DNA from: Aminicella lysinilytica
Lineage (GTDB): Bacteria; Bacillota; Clostridia; Peptostreptococcales; Anaerovoracaceae
Assembly: GCF_004362975.1 (NCBI RefSeq)
Contig: NZ_SNXO01000019.1
Span: forward strand, 1-43,316
Reading direction: 5' to 3'
DNA: 43,316 nucleotides
Positions 1 to 8,733 of this stretch are shown here, one piece after another; within the stretch, counting starts at the first letter, position 1; each line of letters begins with the position of its first letter. The notes under the pieces were generated by a model that ran no database searches, had not been told where the DNA came from, and was given only the letters and a program-made list of their open reading frames with translations. Position numbers and translations under genes: made by a program.

Positions 1-94
1 TAAGTTGTTTAGATTATTATATGAATTGAACCGCCGTATGCCGAACGGCATGTACGGTGGTGTGAGAGGGGCTACTTGCTAGCCCCTACTCGAT
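1..94 (+). mobile_element. 3' end of a group II intron (domains V and VI)
   Basis: Positions 31-60 form the short hairpin typical of group II intron domain V: CCGCCGTA and TACGGTGG pair around an inner TGCCGAACGGCA hairpin. Domain VI follows: GAG (64-66) and GGGGCTA (68-74) pair with TAGCCCC (80-86) and CTC (89-91). This leaves A88 unpaired, the expected branch-point adenosine, seven bases from a 3' end at about 94 (CTACTCGAT). The rest of the intron, and any reverse transcriptase ORF, lie outside the window. The intron sits in the intergenic space after the convergent lpd gene and does not interrupt a visible coding region. It may have displaced the terminator of the gcv operon. Confidence 0.85.
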
Positions 95-120
95 TTGCTT
101 CGATTAATGCATTTTCTAGC

Positions 121-1506
121 TTATTTCAGTGCCTCGCCGATGCCTTCGCTGAAGGATGGGTGAGGGTAGATGGTCTTGGACATTTCTTCCAGGGTCAGGC
201 CGCTTACGATAGCCTGTGAGAACTGGCTGATCATATCAGTAGCTCTGGCGCACATCATCTGAGCACCCAGAACTTTGTGAGTGTCCTCGTCGGCTATGAT
301 CTTAATAAAGCCGCGCTCCTGAAGAGAAAGTATGGACTTTCCGTTAGAGCCCATGGCGTACTTATGAGTGATGACCTTCAGTCCCTGCTTCTTAACTTCA
401 TCACCGCTGAGGCCGACGCTTGCGATCTCAGGATGAGTATAAATGCAGGACGGAACGATGGTCATATCGATGGAAGGGTGGCTGTTGTTCATATAGGCAA
501 CTGCCGATCTTCCTTCACCTGTAGCTACATGGGCCAGCTGAATGCCTCCTGTAACATCGCCTATAGCATAGATGCCGGGAACGCTTGTCTCGTATCTCCC
601 GTCTACAGTGATTTTCCCTCTTTCTATAGACATGTTCTTTACTTCATCAGAAGACTCATCAGCGAATAAGCCTTCAGTATAAGCTCTGCGGCCGATAGCC
701 AGCAGAACCAGCTGGCCGGAAACTTCGCATGGCTTTTCCTTCTCTGTATAGCAGACCGTCATATCTCCCGTGGATCCTTTGATCTCAGTGACCATAGAAC
801 CTGTGTGGATATCGATGCCCTTCTTCTTAGAGAGCATCTTCAGACTCTGGCAGATTTCCTTATCCATGTTGGCGATGATCCTGTCGAGAGCCTCGATGAC
901 AGTTACCTTTGTTCCAAGAGAACTGAAGACTGACGCGAACTCCATGCCTATGACGCCGCCGCCGATAATGACGAGACTTTCCAGAGGCTTGTCCTGATTG
1001 AGAAGATGATCGCTTGTTACGACACCGTCCAGATCAGCGCCTTTGATAGGCGGAACTGAAGGGATAGATCCTGTTGCAATCATAATATTCTTAGCTTCCA
1101 GATCCGTGACAACTCCATCAACGCCGGCAACCCTTACGTGGGTTTTGTCCATAATGGTACCGGTACCGTAGAATACGTTGATCTTGTTCATCTTCATGAG
1201 AGTCTCAACGCCGGCGCGCAGCTGAGCTACGACAGCCTGTTTACGATACTGGATCTTTGCCATGTCGTAACCGTCATCTTCGGCGCCTGTCAGGCCGATC
1301 TCGTCGCCGTGAGTTTTGATCTCGTGGTAGAGGGAAGCAGAGTAGAGCATAGTCTTAGTTGGGATGCATCCGCGGTTGAGGCAGGTGCCGCCAAGTTCTC
1401 TGTTCTCTACCAGGGCGACCTTCATGTTATACTGTTTGGCAGCGTCTACGGCTGCCTCATAGCCACCTGGGCCGGCTCCGATAATAATTAAATCAAAATT
1501 TTCCAT
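121..1506 (-). CDS. lpdA: dihydrolipoyl dehydrogenase (E3 / L-protein of glycine cleavage)
   Basis: A 461-residue FAD flavoprotein that reoxidises dihydrolipoyl groups on GcvH with NAD+. Visible features: N-terminal dinucleotide motif GAGPGGYEA (about residues 10-18); redox disulfide motif GGTCLNRGCIPTK with Cys42 and Cys47; a second Rossmann motif IGGGVIGMEFAS; the FAD motif YAIGDVTGG; and the C-terminal His-Glu pair in HPSFSEG. Length is normal for the family. It is the last gene of the gcv operon, two bases after lplA, and its ATG follows GGGAG. Its position with gcvH and lplA marks it as the glycine cleavage E3 rather than a pyruvate dehydrogenase E3. Confidence 0.96.
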   Translation of the reverse strand: MENFDLIIIGAGPGGYEAAVDAAKQYNMKVALVENRELGGTCLNRGCIPTKTMLYSASLYHEIKTHGDEIGLTGAEDDGYDMAKIQYRKQAVVAQLRAGVETLMKMNKINVFYGTGTIMDKTHVRVAGVDGVVTDLEAKNIMIATGSIPSVPPIKGADLDGVVTSDHLLNQDKPLESLVIIGGGVIGMEFASVFSSLGTKVTVIEALDRIIANMDKEICQSLKMLSKKKGIDIHTGSMVTEIKGSTGDMTVCYTEKEKPCEVSGQLVLLAIGRRAYTEGLFADESSDEVKNMSIERGKITVDGRYETSVPGIYAIGDVTGGIQLAHVATGEGRSAVAYMNNSHPSIDMTIVPSCIYTHPEIASVGLSGDEVKKQGLKVITHKYAMGSNGKSILSLQERGFIKIIADEDTHKVLGAQMMCARATDMISQFSQAIVSGLTLEEMSKTIYPHPSFSEGIGEALK

Positions 1507-1508
1507 AG

Positions 1509-2519
1509 TTAAATCTCCCTTTGTATAAGATTTGCAATGTCCTTTTTCATTGAGAGGACTATGTCGGTAGGAGGCCCGTCAGCCGGGATCTCAGTGTTCA
1601 TGATTACCGACGTCATATCTTTCTCGGAGTAAGGCTGGCCAGTAAGCGCATCTTTGAAAAGACAGATGACTTCCTGATCCATTGCGTCTGAGAAGACATT
1701 GATTTCTTTGATTATACCACCATTGACATGAAATTGCATCTGTATATCGCCCCAGTCGAAGCGATCTGCCATTTCGTAGTCGAAGGGTATCTTTCGCCCG
1801 TATTTCCAGTCCCAGGATGAGAACTTGTCCGTCAGAGCAGATATCTCATCCGCCGGCAGAGAATTCTCTGAAAGCTCTTCTGCAGGCAGTCCGTAGACTT
1901 CCTGGAAGGCCTTGACCAGAACATCCTGCATCATAGGAACCGTTATATCAGGTTTGAATTCTATAAGGTTGGCCACTCTGGACTTGACCGAAGCGACACC
2001 TTTGGATTCCAGTTTCTTCTTATCTACATTCAGGTACCTAGACATATCCTCAGTATTGGCGTTTAGCATAATAGTACCATGATGATAGCATTGATCGCCT
2101 ACACGCAGGAAGGCGTTGCCTGAGAATTTACGTCCGTCTACTGTAATGTCGTTCCGCCCGGTTCTTTCGCCGTGGATACCCAGCATCTGCACTGCCCGCA
2201 AAATCACGCTTTGCTGTTTTTCCACATTGTAATCATCATGTTGTAAACAAAATGTAAAGTTCAGGTTTCCCATATCGTGAAAAACAGCCCCTCCGCCGGA
2301 AAGACGGCGAACAAGAAATCCGCCGTCTTTCTCAAGAGAGTTTACTTTACATTCCTTCCAACAATTCTGATTCTTGCCGATGACCACCGTGTGCCTGTTT
2401 TGCCACAGATACATGATGCATTCACCGGGGCCGACATTCATTGTCAGATATTCTTCCATGGCCAGATTCTGGTACGGGTAAGTGTTATCCGTCGCCAGCC
2501 ACTGAAGTTTGTTTATCAT
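1509..2519 (-). CDS. lplA: lipoate-protein ligase A
   Basis: A 336-residue ATP-dependent ligase that attaches free lipoate to a lysine of carrier proteins, here most likely Lys60 of GcvH. The catalytic domain has the family motif RRLSGGGAVFHDMGN near residues 71-85. It also has a K-x-SGNA lipoyl-AMP site (GRKFSGNAF) and HHGTIMLN. A C-terminal accessory domain follows from about residue 250. The ATG directly follows the stop of gcvPB, so translation is probably coupled. A ligase inside the gcv operon implies scavenging of exogenous lipoate; no lipA/lipB is seen in the window. Confidence 0.94.
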   Translation of the reverse strand: MINKLQWLATDNTYPYQNLAMEEYLTMNVGPGECIMYLWQNRHTVVIGKNQNCWKECKVNSLEKDGGFLVRRLSGGGAVFHDMGNLNFTFCLQHDDYNVEKQQSVILRAVQMLGIHGERTGRNDITVDGRKFSGNAFLRVGDQCYHHGTIMLNANTEDMSRYLNVDKKKLESKGVASVKSRVANLIEFKPDITVPMMQDVLVKAFQEVYGLPAEELSENSLPADEISALTDKFSSWDWKYGRKIPFDYEMADRFDWGDIQMQFHVNGGIIKEINVFSDAMDQEVICLFKDALTGQPYSEKDMTSVIMNTEIPADGPPTDIVLSMKKDIANLIQREI

Positions 2520-3959
2520 TTAGTCCGTCCACTGGTAGCGCAGTACAGTGTTCCTTGCGGCGCCGACTTCGTCAGGCCTTCCAATCACTGTGTTATGCGG
2601 TGCGCTGTGTAGTGCTTCAGGGTTATCGGTAGCTTCCTTATACAGGGCCCTCAATGCTACGATAGCCTCATCCAGAACTTCCTTAGGCTCAGTCTCTGTC
2701 GGCTCGATCATAAGAGCCTCCTCAACGATAAGCGGGAAGTACATTGTAGGCGGATGGATGCCGTAATCCAGAAGTCCCTTGGCAACGTCCAGAGCAGAAA
2801 CTCCGGTCTTGTGCTTCAGAGGCTCCAGGCTCATTACGAACTCATGCATGCATGTAGTGTCATAAGCCATTTCATAGAGGTCATCCAGCTTAGTTCTCAT
2901 ATAGTTTGCGTTCAGTACGGCATTAGATGATGCCTCCGGAACGCCTTCCTTGCCAAGCATCAGCATGTAAGTCAATGCTCTTACGATAACCAGGAAGTTT
3001 CCGTGGAACATCTTGACTGCGCCGATAGACTTAGTCTCAATCTCGTAACGGAAGCCCTCGTTCTCATCGCCAGCCACATGATGCCCAGGCAGGAACTGCT
3101 TCAGGAATTCCTTGCAGCCAACTGGGCCTGCGCCCGGACCGCCGCCGCCGTGAGGTGTGGAGAAGGTTTTGTGCAGGTTGATATGTACTGCATCAAATCC
3201 CATGTCGCCAGGTCTTGCGATACCCATAACAGCGTTAAGGTTAGCGCCGTCATAGTAGCAGAGACCGCCTGCGTCGTGAACGATCTTGGTGATCTGCAGA
3301 ATATTCTTGTCAAAGAGTCCAACTGTGTTAGGGTTGGTCAGCATCAAGCCGGCCGTGTCATCTCCCACAGCGCCCCGCAAAGCGTCCAGATCTACGCAGC
3401 CGTCATCCTGTGAAGGAATGCTGACAACGTCGAATCCGCACATAGCTGCGCTGGCAGGGTTAGTGCCGTGAGCCGAGTCCGGAACGATGATCTTGGTCCT
3501 CTTGGTGTCTCCGCGGTCTACATGGTAAGCCTTGATCAAAAGCAAGCCTGTGAATTCTCCGTGGGCGCCTGCTGCAGGCTGCAGTGTGAATGCATCCATG
3601 CCCGCGATCTCACAAAGGGTATCCTCGGTTTTCTTGATGACTTCCATGGATCCCTGGACTGTCCTTTCGTTCTGAAGAGGATGTACGCCGGTAAATCCCT
3701 TAAATGAAGCGGCGATCTCGTTTACCTTAGGGTTGTACTTCATAGTACATGAACCCAGAGGGTAGAATCCATCGTTAACTCCATGAGAGCGTTTAGCCAG
3801 TTTGCTGTAATGTCTGCTCAGTTCGTTTTCCGAAACGTGTGGAAGATGAAGGGCAGTCTTACGGCTCTGAGATTCAGGTACCTTTACTTCAGGTACGTCG
3901 CATTTAGGAAGCAGGGATAATTTTCTGCCTTCTGAACCGATTTCAAATATAAGGTCCAT
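2520..3959 (-). CDS. gcvPB: glycine dehydrogenase (decarboxylating) subunit 2
   Basis: The PLP-binding half of the split P-protein, 479 residues. It decarboxylates glycine and passes the aminomethyl group to lipoyl-GcvH. The PLP lysine is Lys264 in NLHKTFSTPHGGGGPG, followed by the glycine-rich loop. PLYP-like motifs such as GSCTMKYNPK (about 69-78) and PDSAHGTNPAS (160-170) are intact. It starts three bases after the gcvPA stop; its GGAGG lies within the last codons of gcvPA. Two-subunit P-protein is usual in Firmicutes, against a single long GcvP in enterobacteria. Confidence 0.97.
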   Translation of the reverse strand: MDLIFEIGSEGRKLSLLPKCDVPEVKVPESQSRKTALHLPHVSENELSRHYSKLAKRSHGVNDGFYPLGSCTMKYNPKVNEIAASFKGFTGVHPLQNERTVQGSMEVIKKTEDTLCEIAGMDAFTLQPAAGAHGEFTGLLLIKAYHVDRGDTKRTKIIVPDSAHGTNPASAAMCGFDVVSIPSQDDGCVDLDALRGAVGDDTAGLMLTNPNTVGLFDKNILQITKIVHDAGGLCYYDGANLNAVMGIARPGDMGFDAVHINLHKTFSTPHGGGGPGAGPVGCKEFLKQFLPGHHVAGDENEGFRYEIETKSIGAVKMFHGNFLVIVRALTYMLMLGKEGVPEASSNAVLNANYMRTKLDDLYEMAYDTTCMHEFVMSLEPLKHKTGVSALDVAKGLLDYGIHPPTMYFPLIVEEALMIEPTETEPKEVLDEAIVALRALYKEATDNPEALHSAPHNTVIGRPDEVGAARNTVLRYQWTD

Positions 3960-3962
3960 ATC

Positions 3963-5297
3963 CTACGCCTCCTTTCCGCTGATCAGCGCGGCAACGATTG
4001 AAGCTACCTGATCCATTTCTTCTTTAGTATTCATTTCTGTAGTGCACCACAGGACAACATTCTCTGTAAGAGGAAGTCCGCCGAGGATTCCTTTCTCGGC
4101 AAGTGCGTCGAGCAGTTTGTCTGAACCGCATGGGCAGTCTGTAATGAATTCATTGAAGAATTCTCCACTGAACATAGGCTTCAGACCGGCCTTCTTCAGA
4201 GCATCCATCAGGTAATGTGCCTTGGATGTTGACTGAGTAGCCGCTTCCTTCATTCCGTCTGCGCCCATAGCAGCCATATAAACTGAAGCAGTCAGAGCAC
4301 AGAGTGCCTGGTTGGAACAGATATTGGAACTTGCCTTCTCACGGCGTATATGCTGCTCACGAGCCTGAAGTGTCAGGACGTAAGCTCTGTTGCCTTTATC
4401 GTCTGTAGTTTCACCGACGATCCTGCCCGGAAGTTTTCTCATCATTGACTTAGGTGCAGCCATGAATCCCAGGTAAGGTCCGCCGTAAGCAATAGGCATG
4501 CCCAGAGGCTGGCCATCGCCGACAGCTACATCAGCTCCGCACTCAGCAGGAGTCTTCATTACAGAAAGAGCGATAGGGTTGACACTCATGACAAATTTGG
4601 CGCCTGCCTCATGAACGATCTCGCCCAATTTGGTTGCGTCTTCATAGATGCCGTAGAAGTTAGGCTGCTGCATTACCAGGCAAGCCGCTTCAGGGTCATC
4701 CTTAAGCATCTTCGCAAGTTTATCCATATCTGTGACGCCGTCCTTGGAAGGAACCTGGACCAGTTTGGTGTTGCTGCCGAAGCAGTAAGTCTCCATGACC
4801 TGGATCGTTCCAGGATGAACGGTGGATGAAACATAAGCTACCTTATGTTTTCTGTCCTTGCACATAGGGATAGATTCTGCAGCCGCAGTAGCTCCGTCAT
4901 AATGAGAAGCATTGGCTACATCCATGCCGGTCAGTTCGCACATCATAGTCTGATATTCGAAAATCGACTGAAGCACGCCCTGGCTGATCTCAGCCTGGTA
5001 TGGCGTATAAGTAGTAACGAATTCTTCCTTGGCTGTTACACTCTTGACAATAGCAGGGATATAATGGTTATATGCGCCTGCGCCGCGGAAGATATGTTTG
5101 AATGTTACGTTTTTTTCTGATATTTCCTCCATTTCGCGGATGGCTTCCATCTCGCTTAAACCTGAAGGCAGGTTCAGAGGTCTCTTAAGTCTGACCTCGT
5201 CAGGAATACATGAGAACATGTCGTCGAAGCTTTTATAACCGGCTTCTTTCAGCATTTCCTCCTGTTCTCTGTCCGTATTTGGTACAAAAGAACCCAT
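3963..5297 (-). CDS. gcvPA: glycine dehydrogenase (decarboxylating) subunit 1
   Basis: The N-terminal half of the split P-protein, 444 residues from the chosen ATG. It forms an alpha2beta2 enzyme with GcvPB. It has the fold type I core without the PLP lysine, and recognisable blocks TPYQAEISQGVLQ, ANASHYDGATAAAE and REQHIRREKASSNICSNQAL. A GTG three codons upstream (5306) lies inside the ribosome binding site GAGGTG, so the ATG at 5297, six bases after that site, is the better start. It follows gcvH by 14 bases. Confidence 0.96.
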   Translation of the reverse strand: MGSFVPNTDREQEEMLKEAGYKSFDDMFSCIPDEVRLKRPLNLPSGLSEMEAIREMEEISEKNVTFKHIFRGAGAYNHYIPAIVKSVTAKEEFVTTYTPYQAEISQGVLQSIFEYQTMMCELTGMDVANASHYDGATAAAESIPMCKDRKHKVAYVSSTVHPGTIQVMETYCFGSNTKLVQVPSKDGVTDMDKLAKMLKDDPEAACLVMQQPNFYGIYEDATKLGEIVHEAGAKFVMSVNPIALSVMKTPAECGADVAVGDGQPLGMPIAYGGPYLGFMAAPKSMMRKLPGRIVGETTDDKGNRAYVLTLQAREQHIRREKASSNICSNQALCALTASVYMAAMGADGMKEAATQSTSKAHYLMDALKKAGLKPMFSGEFFNEFITDCPCGSDKLLDALAEKGILGGLPLTENVVLWCTTEMNTKEEMDQVASIVAALISGKEA

Positions 5298-5311
5298 TGA
5301 TTTCACCTCGA

Positions 5312-5686
5312 TTACTCTTCGCTGAGGGTACTAACGTATGCTTTATATGCTGCTTCGTCGATCAGCTCAACTTTATCAGTGATGCCCTCGACTTTAACGA
5401 ACCATGCATCATAAGGTGCCTCGTTGATTTTCTCAGGAGCATCCAGAAGTTCTTCATTGATTTCAGCAACTTTTCCTGTAACAGGTGAGAATACATCTGA
5501 TACAGCTTTTACTGACTCAACATCTGCGAAAGGCTCGCCGGAAACTACATCGTCGCCTTCTTCAGGAAGGTTAACGAATACCAATCCGCCAAGTTCAGCC
5601 TGGGCGTAGTCTGTAAGACCAACCTGTGCTGTAGTATCATCGATCATATTTACCCACTCGTGGGATTTAGAAAATAGTAGACTCAT
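5312..5686 (-). CDS. gcvH: glycine cleavage system H protein
   Basis: The 124-residue lipoyl carrier that shuttles the aminomethyl group between P, T and L proteins. The lipoylation site is Lys60 in DVESVKAVSDV, flanked by the usual hairpin GEPFADVES and PVTGKVAEIN. The N-terminal SHEWV motif is typical. The start has a strong GGAGGT six or so bases upstream. It sits second in the operon between gcvT and gcvPA. Confidence 0.97.
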   Translation of the reverse strand: MSLLFSKSHEWVNMIDDTTAQVGLTDYAQAELGGLVFVNLPEEGDDVVSGEPFADVESVKAVSDVFSPVTGKVAEINEELLDAPEKINEAPYDAWFVKVEGITDKVELIDEAAYKAYVSTLSEE

Positions 5687-5735
5687 TTTGATTTACCTCC
5701 ATAAATATTATCTCGTTAAATTTATATATACTTTA

Positions 5736-6839
5736 TTAATCAGCGCGTTTGTAGAAAGGCATCTTGACGATCTCAGCCTCAACCATACGGCCGCGGACGT
5801 CGACTTCTACCTTTGTGCCAGGATCTCTCTTGTCAGTCTCAACGAGGGCTGCTGCGAAAGCGTGGTTCAGGTATGGGCAGTGAGTTCCGGAAGTCGTTAC
5901 GCCGATTTTCTTTCCGTCCTGATATACATCCTGGTGCTCTCTGATGATGCCGCGTCCTGTGACCTTAAGGCCGATCTTACGACGTTTAGGCGGCTTGCCG
6001 ATCTTCTCGATGGCGTCCTTGCCGATGAAGTCTTCCTTGTCCATCTTAACGAAGATGCCAAGTCCTGCTTCTCTAGGTGAAACTGTGTCGTCCATCTCAT
6101 GACCGTAAAGAGGCATTCCTGCTTCCAGTCTCAGCGTATCTCTGGCACCAAGTCCGCAAGGGATGAGCCCTTCATCTTTTCCTGCTGCCATAAGAGCTTC
6201 ATAGATCTTAGGCGCGTCTTCCATAGGCATGTAGATTTCCACGCCGTCTTCACCGGTGTAACCTGTAGTTGAAATCATACATTTAACTCCTGCAACATCT
6301 CTGTCGAAAGTGCATGCATAATATTCTGCAGGAATATTCTCCACAGCAGTGATCTTCTTCAGGATGCCCTTTGCGAGAGGTCCCTGGAGGGCGATCTGTC
6401 CGATGGTGTCTGAAATGTCTTCAAACTCCACATCGCCTGACTGATGAGCCTTGACCCACGCGAAATCCTTGTCCTTATTAGCTGCGTTAACTACCATCAG
6501 GTATTCCTGGTCATTCTTCTTATATACGATCAGGTCGTCTACAACTCCGCCCTGTTCGTTGCACATAGGGCTGTATCTTGCCTGGCCGTCATGCATGCCG
6601 CTGTAATCGTTGGTCAGGATCATGTTGAGGTTTTTCAAAGCGTCAGGTCCCTTGCAAAGAATCTCGCCCATGTGTGAAACATCGAACATCCCAGCCTTGG
6701 TCCTTACTGCCATATGCTCAGCAATTACTCCTGTCTTGTACTCTACCGGAAGCTCCCATCCGGCAAAAGGTACGATTTTTCCGCCGTACTTTACATGAGT
6801 GTCGTAAAGTGACGTCCTCAATAGTTTTTCCTCTGACAT
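5736..6839 (-). CDS. gcvT: aminomethyltransferase (glycine cleavage T protein)
   Basis: A 367-residue tetrahydrofolate-dependent enzyme that releases ammonia from aminomethyl-GcvH and makes 5,10-methylene-THF. Visible family blocks: GWELPVEY and MFDVSHMGE near the N-terminus, [13 protein letters not shown] in the middle, and [20 protein letters not shown] with the folate/arginine region. A longer reading frame extends upstream to 6893, but the ATG at 6839 has GGAGGATAATATTT before it and begins at the conserved end of the protein, so it is chosen. It is the first gene of the operon, about 70 bases after the riboswitch terminator. Confidence 0.96.
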   Translation of the reverse strand: MSEEKLLRTSLYDTHVKYGGKIVPFAGWELPVEYKTGVIAEHMAVRTKAGMFDVSHMGEILCKGPDALKNLNMILTNDYSGMHDGQARYSPMCNEQGGVVDDLIVYKKNDQEYLMVVNAANKDKDFAWVKAHQSGDVEFEDISDTIGQIALQGPLAKGILKKITAVENIPAEYYACTFDRDVAGVKCMISTTGYTGEDGVEIYMPMEDAPKIYEALMAAGKDEGLIPCGLGARDTLRLEAGMPLYGHEMDDTVSPREAGLGIFVKMDKEDFIGKDAIEKIGKPPKRRKIGLKVTGRGIIREHQDVYQDGKKIGVTTSGTHCPYLNHAFAAALVETDKRDPGTKVEVDVRGRMVEAEIVKMPFYKRAD

Positions 6840-6910
6840 AAATATTATCCTCCTTATGCTCCAGTTCCTTGAGTCTGGCTGACCCGGAACCAATCGTATA
6901 GCTTGTAATA

Positions 6911-6941
6911 TAAAAAATCACACGAACAAATAGTTCGTGTG
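6911..6941 (-). terminator. intrinsic terminator of the glycine riboswitch
   Basis: On the minus strand CACACGAAC (6941-6933) and GTTCGTGTG (6927-6919) make a perfect nine-pair stem with a five-base loop, followed by ATTTTTTA. It lies between the second glycine aptamer and gcvT, starting at the base next to the 3' strand of the aptamer's closing helix. It is therefore the likely expression platform. Confidence 0.9.
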
Positions 6942-7085
6942 CTCTGTCCGTTTACCTGAAAGATTTTACTTCTTCGGTGCTATATGCTCTCCAGAGTTTT
7001 GTCCGTGAACCGGTCCTTTTGCCTGAGAGTTTCTCACATCTCCCCTTCGGCGCTGCAGATAGGGTGCAGACTCTCCCGGATCCAT
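6942..7085 (-). promoter_or_regulatory. tandem glycine riboswitch (two aptamers)
   Basis: Read on the minus strand, the leader holds two successive glycine aptamers. The first contains GGGAGAGTCTGCACCC, GCGCCGAAGGGG, GAAACTCTCAGGCAAAAGG and closes with ACCGG. The second contains CTCTGGAGAG, CACCGAAGAAG, ATCTTTCAGGTAAACGGAC and closes with CAGAG. The closing helix of aptamer two is CTCTG (6996-6992) with CAGAG (6946-6942). The short linker is as expected for the cooperative tandem class. These riboswitches normally turn on glycine cleavage genes when glycine is high; that response is inferred from the class. Confidence 0.95.
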
Positions 7086-7108
7086 CTACCAAAATCAAAC
7101 TATAATTA

Positions 7109-7137
7109 ATTTTATCACAGTCAGTTGGGCTTTTCAA
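7109..7137 (-). promoter_or_regulatory. sigma-A promoter of the gcv operon
   Basis: On the minus strand TTGAAA (7137-7132), a 17-base spacer and TAAAAT (7114-7109). Transcription would begin near 7102, about 15 bases before the first aptamer. Confidence 0.75.
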
Positions 7138-7289
7138 TGCTTTGAAACCCGTTAATAATTTAACTTTTCGCAATTTTCTACCTGAGTACAATATTACAAT
7201 TTTGTAAGACAGATGTAAGTCAAATCTATGGCAGCAATGGCCGCCGGAAGCTACAATGAATGTGGAATTGAGATAAGGGGGTATTGGTC

Positions 7290-7925
7290 ATGGTGAAATT
7301 ATTTATGAGAGCGCTGGCGGGGGCAGTGATCATGTGCATGGTCATCGGCATGCTGATTTCAGTGCCGACGGTGATCGCGGGATACAAAATGTACCGTTCG
7401 GCTGTGGACAAGGTCAGCGTTGAACAAAAGGTAGCTCAGATAGAATCCCAGAAGGATTATGTGAAGCTAGGGGATATTTCCAAGGATTTCAAAAGGGGTA
7501 TTGTGAAATCGGAAGACAGACGCTTCTATTATCACCCGGGCTTCGATGTGATTGCTATCGGAAGGGCTGTCATTGCTGATGTTGCCGCCGGTTCTATGGT
7601 GCAGGGGGGAAGCACCATTACCCAGCAGCTTGCAAAAAATATGTACTTCGCAAACAACCGTACGCTGAAGCGCAAAGTCGCGGAAATCTTTGTTGCACGG
7701 CAGCTGGAAAAGAAATACACGAAAAACCAGATCCTTGAGCTTTACTGCAACGCCATTTACTACGGTCAGGACTGCGTAGGCCTTAAGGAAGCCACACGCC
7801 ATTACTACCGCATCGATCCGTCCCAGCTGAAGGGGAGCCAGGCCAGAAGGCTGATAATCACCATCAAATGCCCGGAGTATTACAATCCGGCCGTCTACGA
7901 TTCTTATGTAGGCGCAGCCAATTAA
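7290..7925 (+). CDS. mtgA: monofunctional peptidoglycan glycosyltransferase (GT51)
   Basis: A 211-residue membrane-anchored enzyme that polymerises lipid II into glycan strands. One N-terminal membrane helix (about residues 8-28) is followed by a GT51 domain. Its motifs are EDRRFYYHPGFD with the catalytic Glu, GGSTITQQLAKNMYF, RKVAEIFVARQLEKKYTKNQILELYCN and YYGQDCVGLKEA. There is no transpeptidase domain, so it is the monofunctional form. The frame can be extended to a TTG at 7284, but that touches AAGGGGG; the ATG at 7290 has eight-base spacing. It stands alone between the divergent gcv operon and xth. Confidence 0.9.
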   Translation: MVKLFMRALAGAVIMCMVIGMLISVPTVIAGYKMYRSAVDKVSVEQKVAQIESQKDYVKLGDISKDFKRGIVKSEDRRFYYHPGFDVIAIGRAVIADVAAGSMVQGGSTITQQLAKNMYFANNRTLKRKVAEIFVARQLEKKYTKNQILELYCNAIYYGQDCVGLKEATRHYYRIDPSQLKGSQARRLIITIKCPEYYNPAVYDSYVGAAN

Positions 7926-7929
7926 TAGC

Positions 7930-7981
7930 ATTACAAATACCGCCTCCTGTGATATACTAATGTACATTACAGGAGGTATTT
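7930..7981 (+). promoter_or_regulatory. promoter and RBS-containing inverted repeat before xth
   Basis: An extended -10 promoter is visible: ATTACA (7930-7935), 17 bases, then TGA plus TATACT (7953-7958). Superimposed is an inverted repeat, CCTCCTGT (7943-7950) with ACAGGAGG (7969-7976), extended by AAATA/TATTT. The right arm is the xth ribosome binding site and is followed by five T. A transcript starting at this promoter would leave the left arm out. Read-through from mtgA would include the whole hairpin and hide the site. Confidence 0.6.
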
Positions 7982-7984
7982 TTA

Positions 7985-8731
7985 ATGAGATTTATATCGT
8001 GGAACGTCAACGGCCTCAGGGCCTGCCTGGGCAAAGGCTTCGTAGAGTCGATGAAAGGCCTCGACGCGGATTTTATATGCATACAGGAAACTAAGATGCA
8101 GGAGGGTCAGGCGGAGGTGGACCTGCCTGAGTATGAGGAGTTTTTCTGCAGTGCTGAGAAGAAGGGCTATTCCGGGACGGCGATTTTTGCCAAGGAGAAG
8201 CCTCTCAGCGTCCAGTATAATTTCGGTGAGCATACTGACGAGGGCCGCGGCATCATTCTGGAGTACAAAGATTTTTACCTGGTGAATGTCTATGTGCCGA
8301 ATTCGCAGGATGGGCTGAAACGCTTGGATTACCGCATGAAGTGGGAGGACGACCTGCGGGCGTTCCTGCTGGAGCTGGATGCTAAGAAACCGGTGATCCT
8401 CTGCGGCGACATGAATGTGGCTCACGAGGAGATCGACCTGAAGAATCCGAAGACTAATCATAAGAATGCCGGTTTTTCTGATGAGGAGCGCGGCAAGATG
8501 ACGGAGCTTCTGGGAGCCGGATTTACTGATACTTATCGTTATCTCTACCCGGATCTGGCCGGTGTTTACAGCTGGTGGTCCTACCGCTTCCACGCCAGGG
8601 ATAAGAATGCCGGATGGCGCATCGACTACTTCATTGTCAGTGATCGTCTGCAGCCGCAGATCGTGGATGCGAAGATACATAATGAGGTTTTCGGCAGTGA
8701 CCATTGCCCGGTTGAACTGGAATTGAAATAA
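7985..8731 (+). CDS. xth: exodeoxyribonuclease III
   Basis: A 248-residue AP endonuclease and 3' exonuclease of the EEP superfamily, acting in base excision repair. Motifs in order: ISWNVNGLRA (N-terminal Asn), CIQETKM (metal Glu), GYSGTAIFAKEKP, YVPNSQDG, LCGDMNVAHEEIDLKNPK (catalytic Asp/Asn), YSWWSYRFHARDKNAGWRIDYF and the terminal GSDHCPVELEL with the catalytic Asp-His. Length is typical. The ATG follows AGGAGGT. Its stop codon is three bases before structured RNA element A. Confidence 0.96.
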   Translation: MRFISWNVNGLRACLGKGFVESMKGLDADFICIQETKMQEGQAEVDLPEYEEFFCSAEKKGYSGTAIFAKEKPLSVQYNFGEHTDEGRGIILEYKDFYLVNVYVPNSQDGLKRLDYRMKWEDDLRAFLLELDAKKPVILCGDMNVAHEEIDLKNPKTNHKNAGFSDEERGKMTELLGAGFTDTYRYLYPDLAGVYSWWSYRFHARDKNAGWRIDYFIVSDRLQPQIVDAKIHNEVFGSDHCPVELELK

Positions 8732-8733
8732 GG

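Noticed and set aside
7226-7411. Minus-strand frame opposite mtgA start
   Set aside because: Antisense shadow of the membrane helix of MtgA; no ribosome binding site.
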